Positions 1 to 9,226 are shown, numbered from the stretch's first letter. The stretch is DNA of 64,000 bases from JAIXWP01 sp965247015 (GCA_965247015.1 CBDFGG010000006.1:62001-126000), one strand, 5' to 3'. Made by a program: numbers and translations. The notes: generated from the sequence alone by a model not told the origin.

Positions 1-1334
1 TGAGCGATATAGCTTTCTCCACAATGAGTGAAGCGCGATTGCTGATGGCCATCGTAATAAAATTCTAATCGCGATCCAAAGGCATTTCTGTTTGAAATGG
101 TTCCTTGAAGTTCAACACTTAAATAGTTATTCTCGGTAGGAGTATTTTTCCAAAGTCGGCTTGGAGTTGGGTCGTTGCTATTATTGAAGTAATCATAAAA
201 ACCATCATTATTATAATCACCAATAACATTGCAAAAAGTAGGATCGAGATCTCCTAAAATTCCTACTGTTTCATTCGCTTCGGTAAAAAATCCATCTTCA
301 TTCTGAAGATAAAATTGATTTTGTGATTGCGTAAAGTTCGCTCCAGCTGCGGTAGCTACGAATAGATCTAGATCACCATCATTTTCATAATCCAACCAAT
401 TTGCTCCCCAGCATACTTCATTTACAGCTAAACCAAATTCGATTGCTTGATCACTAAAGACATGATTCTCTCCATGAACTAATAGTGAATTACCGTTGTC
501 ATTATTGGTGACATACATATCAAAATCGTTGTCATTGTCAAAATCACCAACAGTTCCAGTCATGGCGTCGATGGCGATATTCATGCCCCCAGTTTGACTG
601 ACATTCGTGAATGTTCCATCTCCATCATTTTCCCAAAGTTCATTAACCCAAGAAGCTCTGTCAACAATCCAGTACATATCGAGCCATCCATCTTCATTGT
701 AATCAAAGAATACTACTTGAAAACATGGCCGCGGCGGCACAATTACGTTAGCAGGAACAGTTACATCAGTGAAGGTGCCATCACCGTCATTATGAAGAAG
801 TCTGGTACTAAATTCTGGAAAGGGTACTACATCTGGATTGTAGTATTTAGGTAGACAAATGTCTAAGAATCCATCTTGGTCGTAATCAGCTATCGCTGCA
901 CCATAATATAAATAACTACCGGGTTGCAAGCCTTTGCTCACAGCTGTTTCAGTGAATTGAAAACTGCCATTGTTCTCGAAGATTAAAGCTCTTCCACCGA
1001 ATTGAGTTACTAGTAAATCTTCGTCACCATCGTTTTCACAGTCAAACCAAATAACAGAAATGATTTGTCCAGTAAAAGCAAAATTGAGATTGATATTATC
1101 TTCTACAAGATTACCTGCGCCATCATTTTTATAGAATTTCACGAAGTCTGTTCCATCTGCTGTTGTGAGGTCGTCCCAACCATCGTGATTGTAATCATAG
1201 AAAGATGCACCATTTCCCCATATTGTTCCCTCTTGAACAATAAATACTCCTTGCAATTCTGACTCCTCAACGAATTGAGAGAATGCAGGAGTCAATAATG
1301 AGAAAAGTAAAAAGGTTAAGGTGAGTCTTTTCAT
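1..1334 (-). CDS. FG-GAP/VCBS repeat secreted protein (CRTAC1-like), partial at window edge
   Basis: Partial gene: the reading frame is open from the ATG at 1334 to base 1, about 444 codons, and its stop lies outside the window. It starts with a signal peptide (Lys-Arg, a hydrophobic run, then TPAFSQ). It holds at least seven acidic calcium-loop motifs of the FG-GAP/VCBS type, such as DYNHDGWDDL, DYDQDGFLDI and DYENDGDLDLFV, each followed by a hydrophobic strand; these fold as an integrin-like beta-propeller. Near the visible end, RNAFGSRLEFYYDG and HCGESY match the start of an ASPIC/UnbV domain, which follows FG-GAP repeats in CRTAC1-type proteins. I infer an exported or surface calcium-binding protein; its ligand is unknown. 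A T9SS sorting tail could lie beyond the edge. Confidence 0.85.
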   Translation of the reverse strand, partial: MKRLTLTFLLFSLLTPAFSQFVEESELQGVFIVQEGTIWGNGASFYDYNHDGWDDLTTADGTDFVKFYKNDGAGNLVEDNINLNFAFTGQIISVIWFDCENDGDEDLLVTQFGGRALIFENNGSFQFTETAVSKGLQPGSYLYYGAAIADYDQDGFLDICLPKYYNPDVVPFPEFSTRLLHNDGDGTFTDVTVPANVIVPPRPCFQVVFFDYNEDGWLDMYWIVDRASWVNELWENDGDGTFTNVSQTGGMNIAIDAMTGTVGDFDNDNDFDMYVTNNDNGNSLLVHGENHVFSDQAIEFGLAVNEVCWGANWLDYENDGDLDLFVATAAGANFTQSQNQFYLQNEDGFFTEANETVGILGDLDPTFCNVIGDYNNDGFYDYFNNSNDPTPSRLWKNTPTENNYLSVELQGTISNRNAFGSRLEFYYDGHQQSRFTHCGESYIA

Positions 1335-1363
1335 GACTCCCTAAAATTAAGAAAAAAACCTAA

Positions 1364-1954
1364 CTATTTGAAAATGGCTTTTATAGTTCCAAAAATTATC
1401 TTGATATCCGTTTTCAAACTCATTTCTTGGATGTATTTTTTATTCAAGTTGAGTTTGAGAGGCATGATTTCCTCGATGTAGGTTTTCTCAGGATTGGATG
1501 ATTTAGCAAGAATAGCATTTTCATCTACAAAATCGATGGAAGCGTAATCTGTTAAGCCTGGTTTTACATCGAGTACTTCGCGTTGTTCTTCATTATACAG
1601 GGCCACATAGCGTGGTACTTCAGGGCGAGGGCCGACTACAGACATTTCACCTTTGAGAATATTAAATAGCTGAGGTAACTCATCCAGCTTATATTTTCGG
1701 AGATTGTAGCCGATTGAAGTAATTCTCGGGTCGCGCATTCCTACGGTGATTTGTCCAGCGCTTTCGGAAGCTGGTCGCATTGTTCTAAACTTATGGAGTT
1801 TGAAATGTTTCCCCTTCCATCCTACTCTTTCTTGATTAAAGAATACACCGCCTTTTGAATCCGCAACAATAGCAATGCTCACCACTAAAAATAATGGTGC
1901 TAGAATGATTAGTAAAATCAATGAAAAAAGTATATCAAAAAGCCTTTTTATCAT
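1364..1954 (-). CDS. Undecaprenyl-phosphate sugar phosphotransferase (bacterial sugar transferase family)
   Basis: This 196-residue protein has the family layout of a short monotopic phosphoglycosyl transferase (PglC size class). It has one N-terminal hydrophobic segment (about residues 8-32) and a cytoplasmic catalytic domain with KFRTM (about 55-59), DELPQLFN (about 91-98) and GEMSVVGPRPE (about 102-112). Such enzymes move a sugar-1-phosphate from a nucleotide sugar to the undecaprenyl-phosphate carrier, the first membrane step of capsule, O-antigen or glycoprotein glycan synthesis. Its start overlaps the stop of the upstream aminotransferase by 4 bases, so the two are translationally coupled. 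An aminotransferase partner suggests an amino sugar such as bacillosamine or a relative, but the sugar cannot be read from sequence. Confidence 0.92.
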   Translation of the reverse strand: MIKRLFDILFSLILLIILAPLFLVVSIAIVADSKGGVFFNQERVGWKGKHFKLHKFRTMRPASESAGQITVGMRDPRITSIGYNLRKYKLDELPQLFNILKGEMSVVGPRPEVPRYVALYNEEQREVLDVKPGLTDYASIDFVDENAILAKSSNPEKTYIEEIMPLKLNLNKKYIQEMSLKTDIKIIFGTIKAIFK

Positions 1955-3165
1955 GCTTTAGATTTTAAGACTTCAATGATTGATTCGCAAATAAAGTCTA
2001 CATCATCATTGGAAAGATCATAATATACAGGCAGTGATATCTCATTCTTGTATTGATTCCAAGCATTAGGATAATCAGACATTTTATACCCCAAGTTTTT
2101 ATAGAAGCTTAAAAGCGGAATAGGCTGAAAATGCACGTTTGTGGAAATACCTTTTTGTGCAAGTTCAGTGATTAAAGCATCGCGATCATTTTCTTCAAAC
2201 CCTTGAATTCGCAACATGTATAGATGGTAGCAACTATCAGAGTATGGATTAGAAAAGTTGGGAAGAATAGTTCCATTTAGAGATTGTAAATTCTTGGTGT
2301 AACGTTCACAGATTTCTTTTCTGCGATCTAGCGTTTCTTCATATCGATCAAACTCAACAAGGCCGATAGCAGCGTGAATATCCGTCATATTGCACTTGTA
2401 ACCTGCTTCGATAATATCATATCTCCATTGACCTGCTTGTGTCTTGCTTAGTGCATCTTTTGTTTGACCGTGGAGTGCACTGATATTTAGTGACGCTCTA
2501 ATTTCTGCATTATTAAATGGCTCAGGTAAGTTGAATGTTACCGCCCCACCTTCTGCGGTGGTAAAGTTTTTAACGGCATGAAAAGAGAAGCCGGCAACGT
2601 CTGTTTGGTTGCCCACCTTCTTCCCTTTATAGTCTGCACCAAAGGAATGGGCCGCGTCGCTCAGCACCAGAATTCTACCAAGTAATTCTTGGTTTTTTGT
2701 AGAAGGCTTGAATAAAGATTTTATGTGATCTTTCTTAACTAATTCCATAACAAAATCATAGTCCACTGGCAGACCTCCAATGTCTACTGGCATAATCACT
2801 TTTGTTTTTGAATTGATTTTACGTTCGATGTCAGCGAGATCAATTAGGAAGCTATCCTTTGCACAGTCTACCAAAACTGGTATAGCTCCCACGTGCTTTA
2901 CGATATTGGCTGTAGCGGAATATGTATAGGCAGGAATGATTACTTCATCTCCTTCACCAACCCCAAACCATCTCAATACTAATTCAGCGGCATTTGTCCA
3001 TGAGTTCAGACACAAACTCTGAGTGGTACCACAATACTCATTAATTTTCTGTTCAAGCAATCTTGTTTTAGGTCCGGTGGTGATCCAACCAGACTTTAGT
3101 ACTTCAGTAACAGCTTGAATAGTTTTGTCGTCAATACGAGGCGGCGAAAATGGAATTGTTCTCAT
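1951..3165 (-). CDS. DegT/DnrJ/EryC1/StrS family PLP-dependent sugar aminotransferase
   Basis: This 404-residue fold-type I aminotransferase transfers an amino group, usually from glutamate, to a keto-sugar nucleotide. It shows the family N-terminus (IPFSPPRIDDKTI, SGWITTGP), the acidic PLP-ring contact in LSDAAHSFGA (Asp170) and the Schiff-base lysine in FHAVKN (Lys199), followed by TTAEGGAV. The C-terminal HVHFQPIP-like segment (VHFQPIPLL) is also typical. It is the first gene of a two-gene unit with the sugar-phosphate transferase, overlapping it by 4 bases. I infer a role in making an amino-sugar building block for a surface glycan; substrate identity is not visible. The start at 3165 fits the family N-terminus well. 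Confidence 0.93.
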   Translation of the reverse strand: MRTIPFSPPRIDDKTIQAVTEVLKSGWITTGPKTRLLEQKINEYCGTTQSLCLNSWTNAAELVLRWFGVGEGDEVIIPAYTYSATANIVKHVGAIPVLVDCAKDSFLIDLADIERKINSKTKVIMPVDIGGLPVDYDFVMELVKKDHIKSLFKPSTKNQELLGRILVLSDAAHSFGADYKGKKVGNQTDVAGFSFHAVKNFTTAEGGAVTFNLPEPFNNAEIRASLNISALHGQTKDALSKTQAGQWRYDIIEAGYKCNMTDIHAAIGLVEFDRYEETLDRRKEICERYTKNLQSLNGTILPNFSNPYSDSCYHLYMLRIQGFEENDRDALITELAQKGISTNVHFQPIPLLSFYKNLGYKMSDYPNAWNQYKNEISLPVYYDLSNDDVDFICESIIEVLKSKA

Positions 3166-3299
3166 GGACTGCGAAAGTATAAAAGTTCATAACTTATCTA
3201 AAACGAGTGGTGTAATAATATTAATACAGGATATTTGCCACCGGAAAGACTAAACCAAACCTTTACTTGTGAGTCTTTTCTTGCATACACCTGTTTATA

Positions 3300-5864
3300 A
3301 TGAAGAATTTTCTTTTAGCTGCTTTACTTATTTTCATTTCACAAATTTCTTTCGCACAACCTCCAGGTCGTGGGCGTGGTATGGATTCCATGAATGGAAG
3401 AGTTTATGGAAAGATTACAGATGATCAAAAATCTCCTGTCGAATATGCGATCATAAAGGTGATGAAAAAAAAGGTTATTTCTCCGGACAGTTCTACTTAT
3501 GAAATCGTCAATGGTGCGTTATCAGCTGGAAACGGAGACTTCTCGGTAGATAAAGTACCAGCCGGAGTTCCTTTGTTGGTCATTGTAGAGCTAATTGGTT
3601 TTGAAAAAACAGAAATAGAATTCACCTTGACACCAAGTCCTGGCTCAATGGTTTTAGAAAAAGATCTTGGAAATATTCGATTGCTTGCTGGAAAGCTAAC
3701 AAAAGAAATTGTTATTGAAGGAGAAACAGATGCGTTTCGTTTGGAATTTGACAAACGTGTTTATGAAGTGGATAAAAATCCAATGAATGCAGGTGGAACG
3801 GCTGAAGATGTTTTAAGAAATATTCCTTCTGTACAAGTAGATATTGATGGCAATGTTTCAATGAGAAATGCTTCACCACAAATTTTTATTGACGGTCGAC
3901 CTACTACTCTCACTATCGATCAGATTCCTGCAGACGCTATTCAGCGTATTGAAATCATCACAAATCCGAGTGCTAAGTTCGATGCTAGCGGAGGTGGTGG
4001 TGGAATTATTAATGTAGTAATGAAGCACAACAGGTCTACTGGCTACAATGGAAGTATTAGAGCCGGTATTGATAAAAGAGGTCGCGCTAACGGCGGTTTT
4101 GACATCAATGTGCAGGAAGGAAAATTGAATTTTTTCGCTAATGGGAACTTGAATATTAGAAGAAGTTTAAGCACCGGAGAAACCACTAGACAAGACTTTA
4201 CCACAGATCCAAATACTACTTTATTCCAATCACAGAATAACAACAATAATGGATATTTTGGTAGTGGTAAAGTAGGTTTTGACTGGTTCGTAGATAACAG
4301 AAATACGCTCACCTTTTCTCAATCATTTACTAGAGGCCAGTTTGCACCTGAGGATTATCTTGAAACAACTACAGACACTATTACCAATGAGGGGACTTTC
4401 CCTTTGAGCTTTTACTACAGAACCAGCACCACAGAGCGTCAGTTTGAAAACTGGGGATCCAGTGTGTTGTATAAACATTTATTTGCCAAAGAAGGTCAGG
4501 AATTGACAGCGGATATTAACTTCAACATGATCAATAGCGAATATGTTGGAGATTATGGAAATTATTACAGTGATGGGTTCAATTCAATTCAAAGACAAGT
4601 AGGTTCTGGTGATCAAATACTCGTGACCAGCCAAGTGGACTATGAGACTATTTTCAAGGAAAAATTTAAAGTTGAAGCTGGAGCTCGAGGTTCTATTCGT
4701 GATTTTTCCAGTACGTATTCAAACTTTAATTTAATTAATAATGAATATGTAGATATATCGGCACTAGGTGTAAATTATCGTTTTGTTGATCAAGTTTATG
4801 CACTGTATAGTAATGTTGCTCGTGACGGTGAAAAATGGAAAACTCAGTTCGGACTCCGCGTAGAAAGCAGCGACTACAAGGGGGAACTATTAGATACCAA
4901 TGTCACTTTTGCAAATCGTTTTCCTATCAGTCTTTTCCCATCTGCATTTATTACGCGTGTAATCAATGAAAAGCAAGACATACAGTTGGCGATTAGAAGA
5001 AGTGTGAATAGACCCAGTTTCATGCAATTGATTCCATACACTGACTACAGTGATTCACTCAATGTAACAAGAGGCAATCCATCTCTGAAACCAGAATTTA
5101 CCAATAGTGCAGAACTTTCATATCAATATTTGATCAATAAGAAAAATACTTTTATTGCGACAATTTATTATCGCTACACATCAAATACAACCATTCGTTT
5201 CTTATCAAATGAATACAGTGATATTTTAGGAAGAGATGTCGTCGTGAGCACCTATGCAAACGCATCAAACAGTCAGTCATCTGGTTTAGAACTTGTATTG
5301 AAAAATAATTTTACAAAATGGTTGGAACTCACTACCAATTTCAATTTGTACAATTCATCCATTGATGGTACTAATTTATCCGAAGATCTTACTAATAACT
5401 TGAATAGCTATTGGCTAAAGTCTAACATGACTGTAAAGCTGCCAAAGGAATTCATTTTTGCAGCATCCTTTGATTATGCGAGCCGAAAAGCACTAGAGGT
5501 TAGTGGTGGAAGCCGCGGCGGTGGCGGAGGAGGATTTGGTGGTGGTGGTTTCGGAAGAGGTGGCTTTGGAGGCACAGATAATACGGTTCAAGGATATGTT
5601 GAACCAGTCTATGGTCTAGATCTTTCTATAAAGAAGAATTTCTTGAAGAACAAGAACGCTTCTATCACTTTTAGTGTTTCGGATGTGCTACGAACTAGAA
5701 TCACACGCACACACAGTGAATCAGAGTTCTTTGTTCAAGATACTTTTAGAAGAAGAGATCCACAGCTATGGAGAATTCAACTTTCTTGGAAATTCGGTAA
5801 ACTCGACGCTTCTCTATTCAAGAGAAAGAATACGAAGTCAAATTCCGAATCAATGGAAGGGTAA
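3300..5864 (+). CDS. TonB-dependent receptor-like outer membrane beta-barrel protein
   Basis: This 854-residue outer membrane protein has a signal peptide (residues 1-19, ending SFAQ), then a Gly/Arg-rich stub, a carboxypeptidase-regulatory-like beta-sandwich (about 31-130), a plug domain (about 155-235, with DVLRNIPSVQVD and DASGGGGGIINVV) and a large 'outer membrane protein beta-barrel' domain to the end. Proteins of this class are Bacteroidota transporters or receptors energised by TonB; the ligand is unknown. Odd feature: near residue 740 there is a low-complexity glycine run with scattered Phe and Arg, predicted to lie in a surface loop, echoing the PPGRGRG stub at the N-terminus. It is not obviously in an operon; miaA converges on it 3 bases downstream. 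Confidence 0.9.
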   Translation: MKNFLLAALLIFISQISFAQPPGRGRGMDSMNGRVYGKITDDQKSPVEYAIIKVMKKKVISPDSSTYEIVNGALSAGNGDFSVDKVPAGVPLLVIVELIGFEKTEIEFTLTPSPGSMVLEKDLGNIRLLAGKLTKEIVIEGETDAFRLEFDKRVYEVDKNPMNAGGTAEDVLRNIPSVQVDIDGNVSMRNASPQIFIDGRPTTLTIDQIPADAIQRIEIITNPSAKFDASGGGGGIINVVMKHNRSTGYNGSIRAGIDKRGRANGGFDINVQEGKLNFFANGNLNIRRSLSTGETTRQDFTTDPNTTLFQSQNNNNNGYFGSGKVGFDWFVDNRNTLTFSQSFTRGQFAPEDYLETTTDTITNEGTFPLSFYYRTSTTERQFENWGSSVLYKHLFAKEGQELTADINFNMINSEYVGDYGNYYSDGFNSIQRQVGSGDQILVTSQVDYETIFKEKFKVEAGARGSIRDFSSTYSNFNLINNEYVDISALGVNYRFVDQVYALYSNVARDGEKWKTQFGLRVESSDYKGELLDTNVTFANRFPISLFPSAFITRVINEKQDIQLAIRRSVNRPSFMQLIPYTDYSDSLNVTRGNPSLKPEFTNSAELSYQYLINKKNTFIATIYYRYTSNTTIRFLSNEYSDILGRDVVVSTYANASNSQSSGLELVLKNNFTKWLELTTNFNLYNSSIDGTNLSEDLTNNLNSYWLKSNMTVKLPKEFIFAASFDYASRKALEVSGGSRGGGGGGFGGGGFGRGGFGGTDNTVQGYVEPVYGLDLSIKKNFLKNKNASITFSVSDVLRTRITRTHSESEFFVQDTFRRRDPQLWRIQLSWKFGKLDASLFKRKNTKSNSESMEG

Positions 5865-5866
5865 TA

Positions 5867-6772
5867 TTAAGTTAAAGAATTAAGCACTTGTTCTAATGGA
5901 GTTGACGCACCATCAGCGTGAATCCAGGAAATTGTTTGATCTCTCTTCCACCAAGTGATTTGTCTTTTCGCATAATTACGCGAGTGTTGCTTGATTTTAT
6001 CTATGGCAAATTCAAGTGTGCATTGGCCGTCAATTGACTCAAAAATTTCTTTGTAACCAACAGTGTTTAGTGCTTGTAATTCTCTTTTATCAAGGAGTCC
6101 ATTTACCTCTTCGAGAAGACCAGCCTTCATCATAGCATCTACCCTCGTGTTTATTCTTTCATATAAAAATTCTCTTTCAGCAGTTAAACAGAATACTATA
6201 GAATCGAATGGAAGATCTTGTTGATTGCCACTGCGAAGTTCACTGAATTTTCTTCCGGAAACTTCAATCACTTCTAATGCTCTCACTACTCTATGTGGAT
6301 TTGAGATGTCCACTTTCTGATAATATTCAGAATCTCTTTCTTTCAGTTTTTCTTGTAAAAATTTAAGTCCAAATTTTTCTAGTTCTTCATTATATGCAGC
6401 CCTAACTAAAGGATTTGAGGGTAAATCATCTAGTCCTTTCAAAACAGCATCTACATACATTCCGCTCCCTCCTACCAAAATGACTACATCTTTTGATTGA
6501 TGTAATTCATCTATTTTTAATCTAGCATCCTTTGCAAACATACCCGCGCTATACTCTTCTTCAATTGATCTATGAGCAATGAAGTGATGCGGCGCAGCCG
6601 CTAGTTCAGAGTCTGTTGGACGGGCCACTCCTATATTTAATTCATTGAAAAATTGTCTTGAATCAGCCGAAATTATTTCAGTATTAAAATGCTGTGCTAG
6701 CTGAATAGCAAGAGCTGTCTTCCCGATTCCCGTGGGTCCAACAATGGATATAAGCTTTTTCTTCATAATCAT
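5867..6772 (-). CDS. miaA: tRNA dimethylallyltransferase MiaA
   Basis: This enzyme puts a dimethylallyl group on N6 of adenosine 37 in tRNAs that read codons starting with U. At 301 residues it has the normal family length. It shows the P-loop GPTGIGKT near the N-terminus, ISADSRQFF, the GGSGMYVDAVLKGLDDLP region and HRVVRALEV, then the C-terminal QITWWKRD segment, all standard for MiaA. The first ATG (6772) directly abuts the T-run of the nusB terminator, so the second in-frame ATG at 6766, giving MKKKLISIVGPTG, may be the real start. It lies downstream of nusB on the same strand, and the terminator between them suggests attenuated read-through. Confidence 0.96.
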   Translation of the reverse strand: MIMKKKLISIVGPTGIGKTALAIQLAQHFNTEIISADSRQFFNELNIGVARPTDSELAAAPHHFIAHRSIEEEYSAGMFAKDARLKIDELHQSKDVVILVGGSGMYVDAVLKGLDDLPSNPLVRAAYNEELEKFGLKFLQEKLKERDSEYYQKVDISNPHRVVRALEVIEVSGRKFSELRSGNQQDLPFDSIVFCLTAEREFLYERINTRVDAMMKAGLLEEVNGLLDKRELQALNTVGYKEIFESIDGQCTLEFAIDKIKQHSRNYAKRQITWWKRDQTISWIHADGASTPLEQVLNSLT

Positions 6773-6800
6773 AAAAAAGGACTGTTTTCACAGTCCTTTT
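6773..6800 (-). terminator. Intrinsic terminator between nusB and miaA
   Basis: Perfect 10-bp stem (AAAAGGACTG at 6775-6784 with its complement at 6791-6800), 6-base loop, followed on the minus strand by a T-run. It lies 3 bases after the nusB stop, and its T-run runs directly into the first miaA ATG. Confidence 0.8.
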
Positions 6801-6803
6801 ATT

Positions 6804-7751
6804 TTATTCTTCAATCAGTCCTCGACCGATTTTTTTAATTTTCCCTTCATGTACCATCTTTGGGATAATGGTGTCAAGTACTCCATTGATGAATGTAGCG
6901 CTCTTTGGAGTGCTGTAATACTTCGACAACTCAATGTATTCATTCATAGTCACCTTCACTGGAATAGAATCAAACGTTTGAGCTTCTGCAAACGCCATTT
7001 TCAAAATGATCATATCGGTTAATGCAATACGATCCGCTTCCCAATTAGGAGTATTTGCTGAAATTACTTTTTGATTTTCTTCACCAAGTGAAAGTGTTTT
7101 TCTGAAAAGAAGTTTACAGAATTGTTCTTCATCTTCAGGGTCTTTCCAAAGAGGTAAGAAATCTAAATCGTCATCATTTTCTTTCACTTGTTTCAAAGTG
7201 CGAAGAACCATGCTTGCAGAAAGATCTAAGTCATCATTCCAGAAAATCCCTTGATCTTCTAGGTATTCATGCATTAGTTCATAATTCACCAAATGACGAC
7301 GGAAGAAACGAAGCAAGTATTCGCGATCATGTTCGAATCCTCTTTCCTTAGACTCCATGTATTCTTTGTAGTCTTCCGTTTCAGTGAGCATTTTAAACAT
7401 TTGCTTTAGCAAATCTCTGTTGTCAGCCCAACGAAGGTGAATTTCCTTAGAAGCTTTATCTAATTTTTTGCTATTCGCTATAATTCTTAGGAGAGAGTTA
7501 GTAACGAATTTGGTATTTGGATGCAGATCTTCATGAGTAGGAAGTTTTTTATTCATTCCTGCCTCAATTTTTTCAATAGCTAATCCTTGCATCTCACCCA
7601 TAAGAAGGATGAAAGACAAGTAAAGTTCACGAAAACGATCTACGCTTTCAAACAACATTTTCTCGTAAGCGACTACGTCTGGCTTCTCATCGCTGTAATA
7701 GGCAAAGAGGATTTGGAGAACTTTAATCCTTATGTGCCTTCTGTTTAGCAT
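6804..7751 (-). CDS. nusB: Transcription antitermination / ribosome biogenesis factor NusB (long form)
   Basis: This is the Bacteroidota long form of NusB, 315 residues rather than the roughly 140 of E. coli. It opens with RRHIRIKVLQILFAY, the usual NusB N-terminal helix. The conserved C-terminal core is at the end: NWEADRIALTDMIILKMAFAE, then IPVKVTMNEYIELSKYYSTPKSATFINGVLDTI. NusB binds boxA RNA with S10 in antitermination of rRNA operons. The roughly 150 extra central residues are alpha-helical and charged and are normal in this phylum. It lies just downstream of the leucine-dehydrogenase-like gene (22-base gap) and upstream of miaA, and ends at a strong hairpin terminator. Confidence 0.93.
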   Translation of the reverse strand: MLNRRHIRIKVLQILFAYYSDEKPDVVAYEKMLFESVDRFRELYLSFILLMGEMQGLAIEKIEAGMNKKLPTHEDLHPNTKFVTNSLLRIIANSKKLDKASKEIHLRWADNRDLLKQMFKMLTETEDYKEYMESKERGFEHDREYLLRFFRRHLVNYELMHEYLEDQGIFWNDDLDLSASMVLRTLKQVKENDDDLDFLPLWKDPEDEEQFCKLLFRKTLSLGEENQKVISANTPNWEADRIALTDMIILKMAFAEAQTFDSIPVKVTMNEYIELSKYYSTPKSATFINGVLDTIIPKMVHEGKIKKIGRGLIEE

Positions 7752-7773
7752 AGCTTAATTTTTAAATGATATA

Positions 7774-8868
7774 TTAATATGACAACTTCACTTTTCCGAT
7801 GGCTTGAATGCGCGCCTCAGCAAGGAGATTAGCGGCCAAGTATGTTGGAATATTTTCTGATTTTGATTTATTGAAAATCTCGAGTGTTTTAGCATAAATG
7901 CCCTCCGCTTGAGCAAGAGCAGCTTCTCTACTGTATCCGATAATTTCCCAATAGCAATTGATGATTCCACCTGCATTTACCAAGTAGTCGGGAGCATAAA
8001 GAATTCCTTTCTTTTGTACTTCTGCACCGTGAATTTGTTCGTTAGCAAGCTGATTATTTGCTGCGCCACAAATAATGCTACATCCTAGTTTTGAAAGGGT
8101 TTCATCATTAATAGTTGCACCTAAAGCACATGGGCTGTAGATGTCCATTTTCTCATCGTAAACATCTTTAACATCAATAGCTCTGACGCCATATTTGGCC
8201 ACAACCGCTTTTACGCGATCCTCATAGATATCAGCGATAACAACTTCTGCATTTTCTTTTACTAGATGAGAAACAAGGTACTCTCCTACGTGACCAACGC
8301 CCTGGACCACTACTTTTTTACCAGCAAGTGAGTCATTTCCTGTAAGCTCTTTTACAGATGCTTTCATTCCCATGTACACGCCATATGCTGTCACTGGTGA
8401 TGGATCTCCACCGCCATTCAAGTAATCAGGCAAACCAACCACGTGATCAGTTTCCATTTTTACAAACTCCATATCTTTCGTAGAGATTCCGACGTCTTCA
8501 GCGGTAATATACTTACCACCTAGTCCATCAACGAATTTTCCGAATCGGCGAAGAAGCGCTTCGTTTTTATCTGTTCTTGCATCACCGATGATTACAGCTT
8601 TACCTCCACCGATATTCAAACCGGCGAGAGCATTTTTGTAAGTCATTCCTCGTGAAAGGCGCAGAACGTCTGTGATTGCATCTTCCTCGCTTCCATAAGC
8701 CCACATACGGGTACCACCAACTGCGGGACCTAAAACTGTGTTATGAACTGCAATGATTGCTTTGAGACCTGTTGATTTGTCTTGACAGAATACCACTTGT
8801 TCGTGGTCGAAGGTCGACATGCGACCTGTTAAAGAGGCAACGTTAGCCTTTTCCAATGTATCGATCAT
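7774..8868 (-). CDS. Glu/Leu/Phe/Val dehydrogenase, leucine dehydrogenase type
   Basis: This enzyme performs NAD-dependent oxidative deamination of branched-chain amino acids. It carries the dimerisation and substrate domain (GPAVGGTRMW, then GMTYKNALAGLNIGGGKAVI with the catalytic lysines), TAEDVGI, and a Rossmann domain with VVQGVGHVGEYLV. I chose the ATG at 8868, giving 364 residues, the usual length of leucine dehydrogenases. A longer frame opens with GTG at 8916, but a TAnnTTTG -7 element (8916-8923) overlaps that codon, so the GTG would fall upstream of the mRNA. It is followed by nusB after a short gap and may be co-transcribed with it. Valine versus leucine preference cannot be told from sequence. 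Confidence 0.9.
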   Translation of the reverse strand: MIDTLEKANVASLTGRMSTFDHEQVVFCQDKSTGLKAIIAVHNTVLGPAVGGTRMWAYGSEEDAITDVLRLSRGMTYKNALAGLNIGGGKAVIIGDARTDKNEALLRRFGKFVDGLGGKYITAEDVGISTKDMEFVKMETDHVVGLPDYLNGGGDPSPVTAYGVYMGMKASVKELTGNDSLAGKKVVVQGVGHVGEYLVSHLVKENAEVVIADIYEDRVKAVVAKYGVRAIDVKDVYDEKMDIYSPCALGATINDETLSKLGCSIICGAANNQLANEQIHGAEVQKKGILYAPDYLVNAGGIINCYWEIIGYSREAALAQAEGIYAKTLEIFNKSKSENIPTYLAANLLAEARIQAIGKVKLSY

Positions 8869-8915
8869 TTTTTGCAAGTTGTCTTTGCTTTCAGAATCTT
8901 TTTCTAAAAGCGGCA

Positions 8916-8923
8916 CAAAAGTA
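8916..8923 (-). promoter_or_regulatory. Bacteroidota -7 promoter element upstream of the leucine dehydrogenase gene
   Basis: Reads TACTTTTG on the minus strand, an exact match to TAnnTTTG. Its place argues for the ATG at 8868 over the GTG at 8916. No clear -33 TTTG is visible at 19 bases. Confidence 0.5.
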
Positions 8924-8965
8924 GGTCATTCCATTGAAGAGGAATAACCTTTTTACTTAAGAAAT

Positions 8966-8991
8966 AAAAAAATAGCCAACAATGGGCTATT
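8966..8991 (-). terminator. Terminator overlapping the stop codon of the pterin dehydratase gene
   Basis: Stem AATAGCC (8971-8977) pairs with GGCTATT (8985-8991); on the minus strand a run of T follows. The stem includes the TAG stop at 8987-8989. Confidence 0.65.
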
Positions 8992-9226
8992 GAAGAATTT
9001 CATCTATGGCTAATGCGAGCTTGCGATCTCTATCTGTAATAACATCGCCTGCATCGTGTGTACTCAACTCGATTCTAACGTAATTGTATACGTTAAACCA
9101 CGCTGGATGATGGTTTTGCTTTTCCGCAATAAAGGATACACGAGTCATAAAAGTAAATGCCTCTTGAAAGTCCTTAAAACGGAATTCACGGGTTAATTTG
9201 TTGTCAATTTCGCGCCACATGGTCAA
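8987..9226 (-). CDS. 4a-hydroxytetrahydrobiopterin dehydratase (pterin carbinolamine dehydratase)
   Basis: A 79-residue protein, near the lower end for this family. It dehydrates the 4a-carbinolamine form of tetrahydrobiopterin and so recycles the pterin cofactor of aromatic amino acid hydroxylases; in some bacteria it also acts on molybdopterin-related pterins. The signature is complete: FMTRVSFIAEKQNHHPAW, then NVYNYVRIELSTHDAGDVITDRD, with the His-His-Pro triad, the aromatic residue, the second His in STHD and the final Asp. A -7 element 14 bases upstream supports the ATG at 9226. No aromatic amino acid hydroxylase is in the window, though tryptophan dioxygenase is encoded about 42 kb away. 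Confidence 0.93.
   Translation of the reverse strand: MTMWREIDNKLTREFRFKDFQEAFTFMTRVSFIAEKQNHHPAWFNVYNYVRIELSTHDAGDVITDRDRKLALAIDEILQ

Noticed and set aside
594..1262. Plus-strand open frames over the first 1.3 kb
   Set aside because: The minus strand carries clear FG-GAP motifs throughout; the plus frames have no recognisable protein features.
5674..5883. 69-residue frame over the 3' end of the TonB-linked receptor gene
   Set aside because: Overlaps the receptor's conserved barrel end in another frame; no independent evidence.
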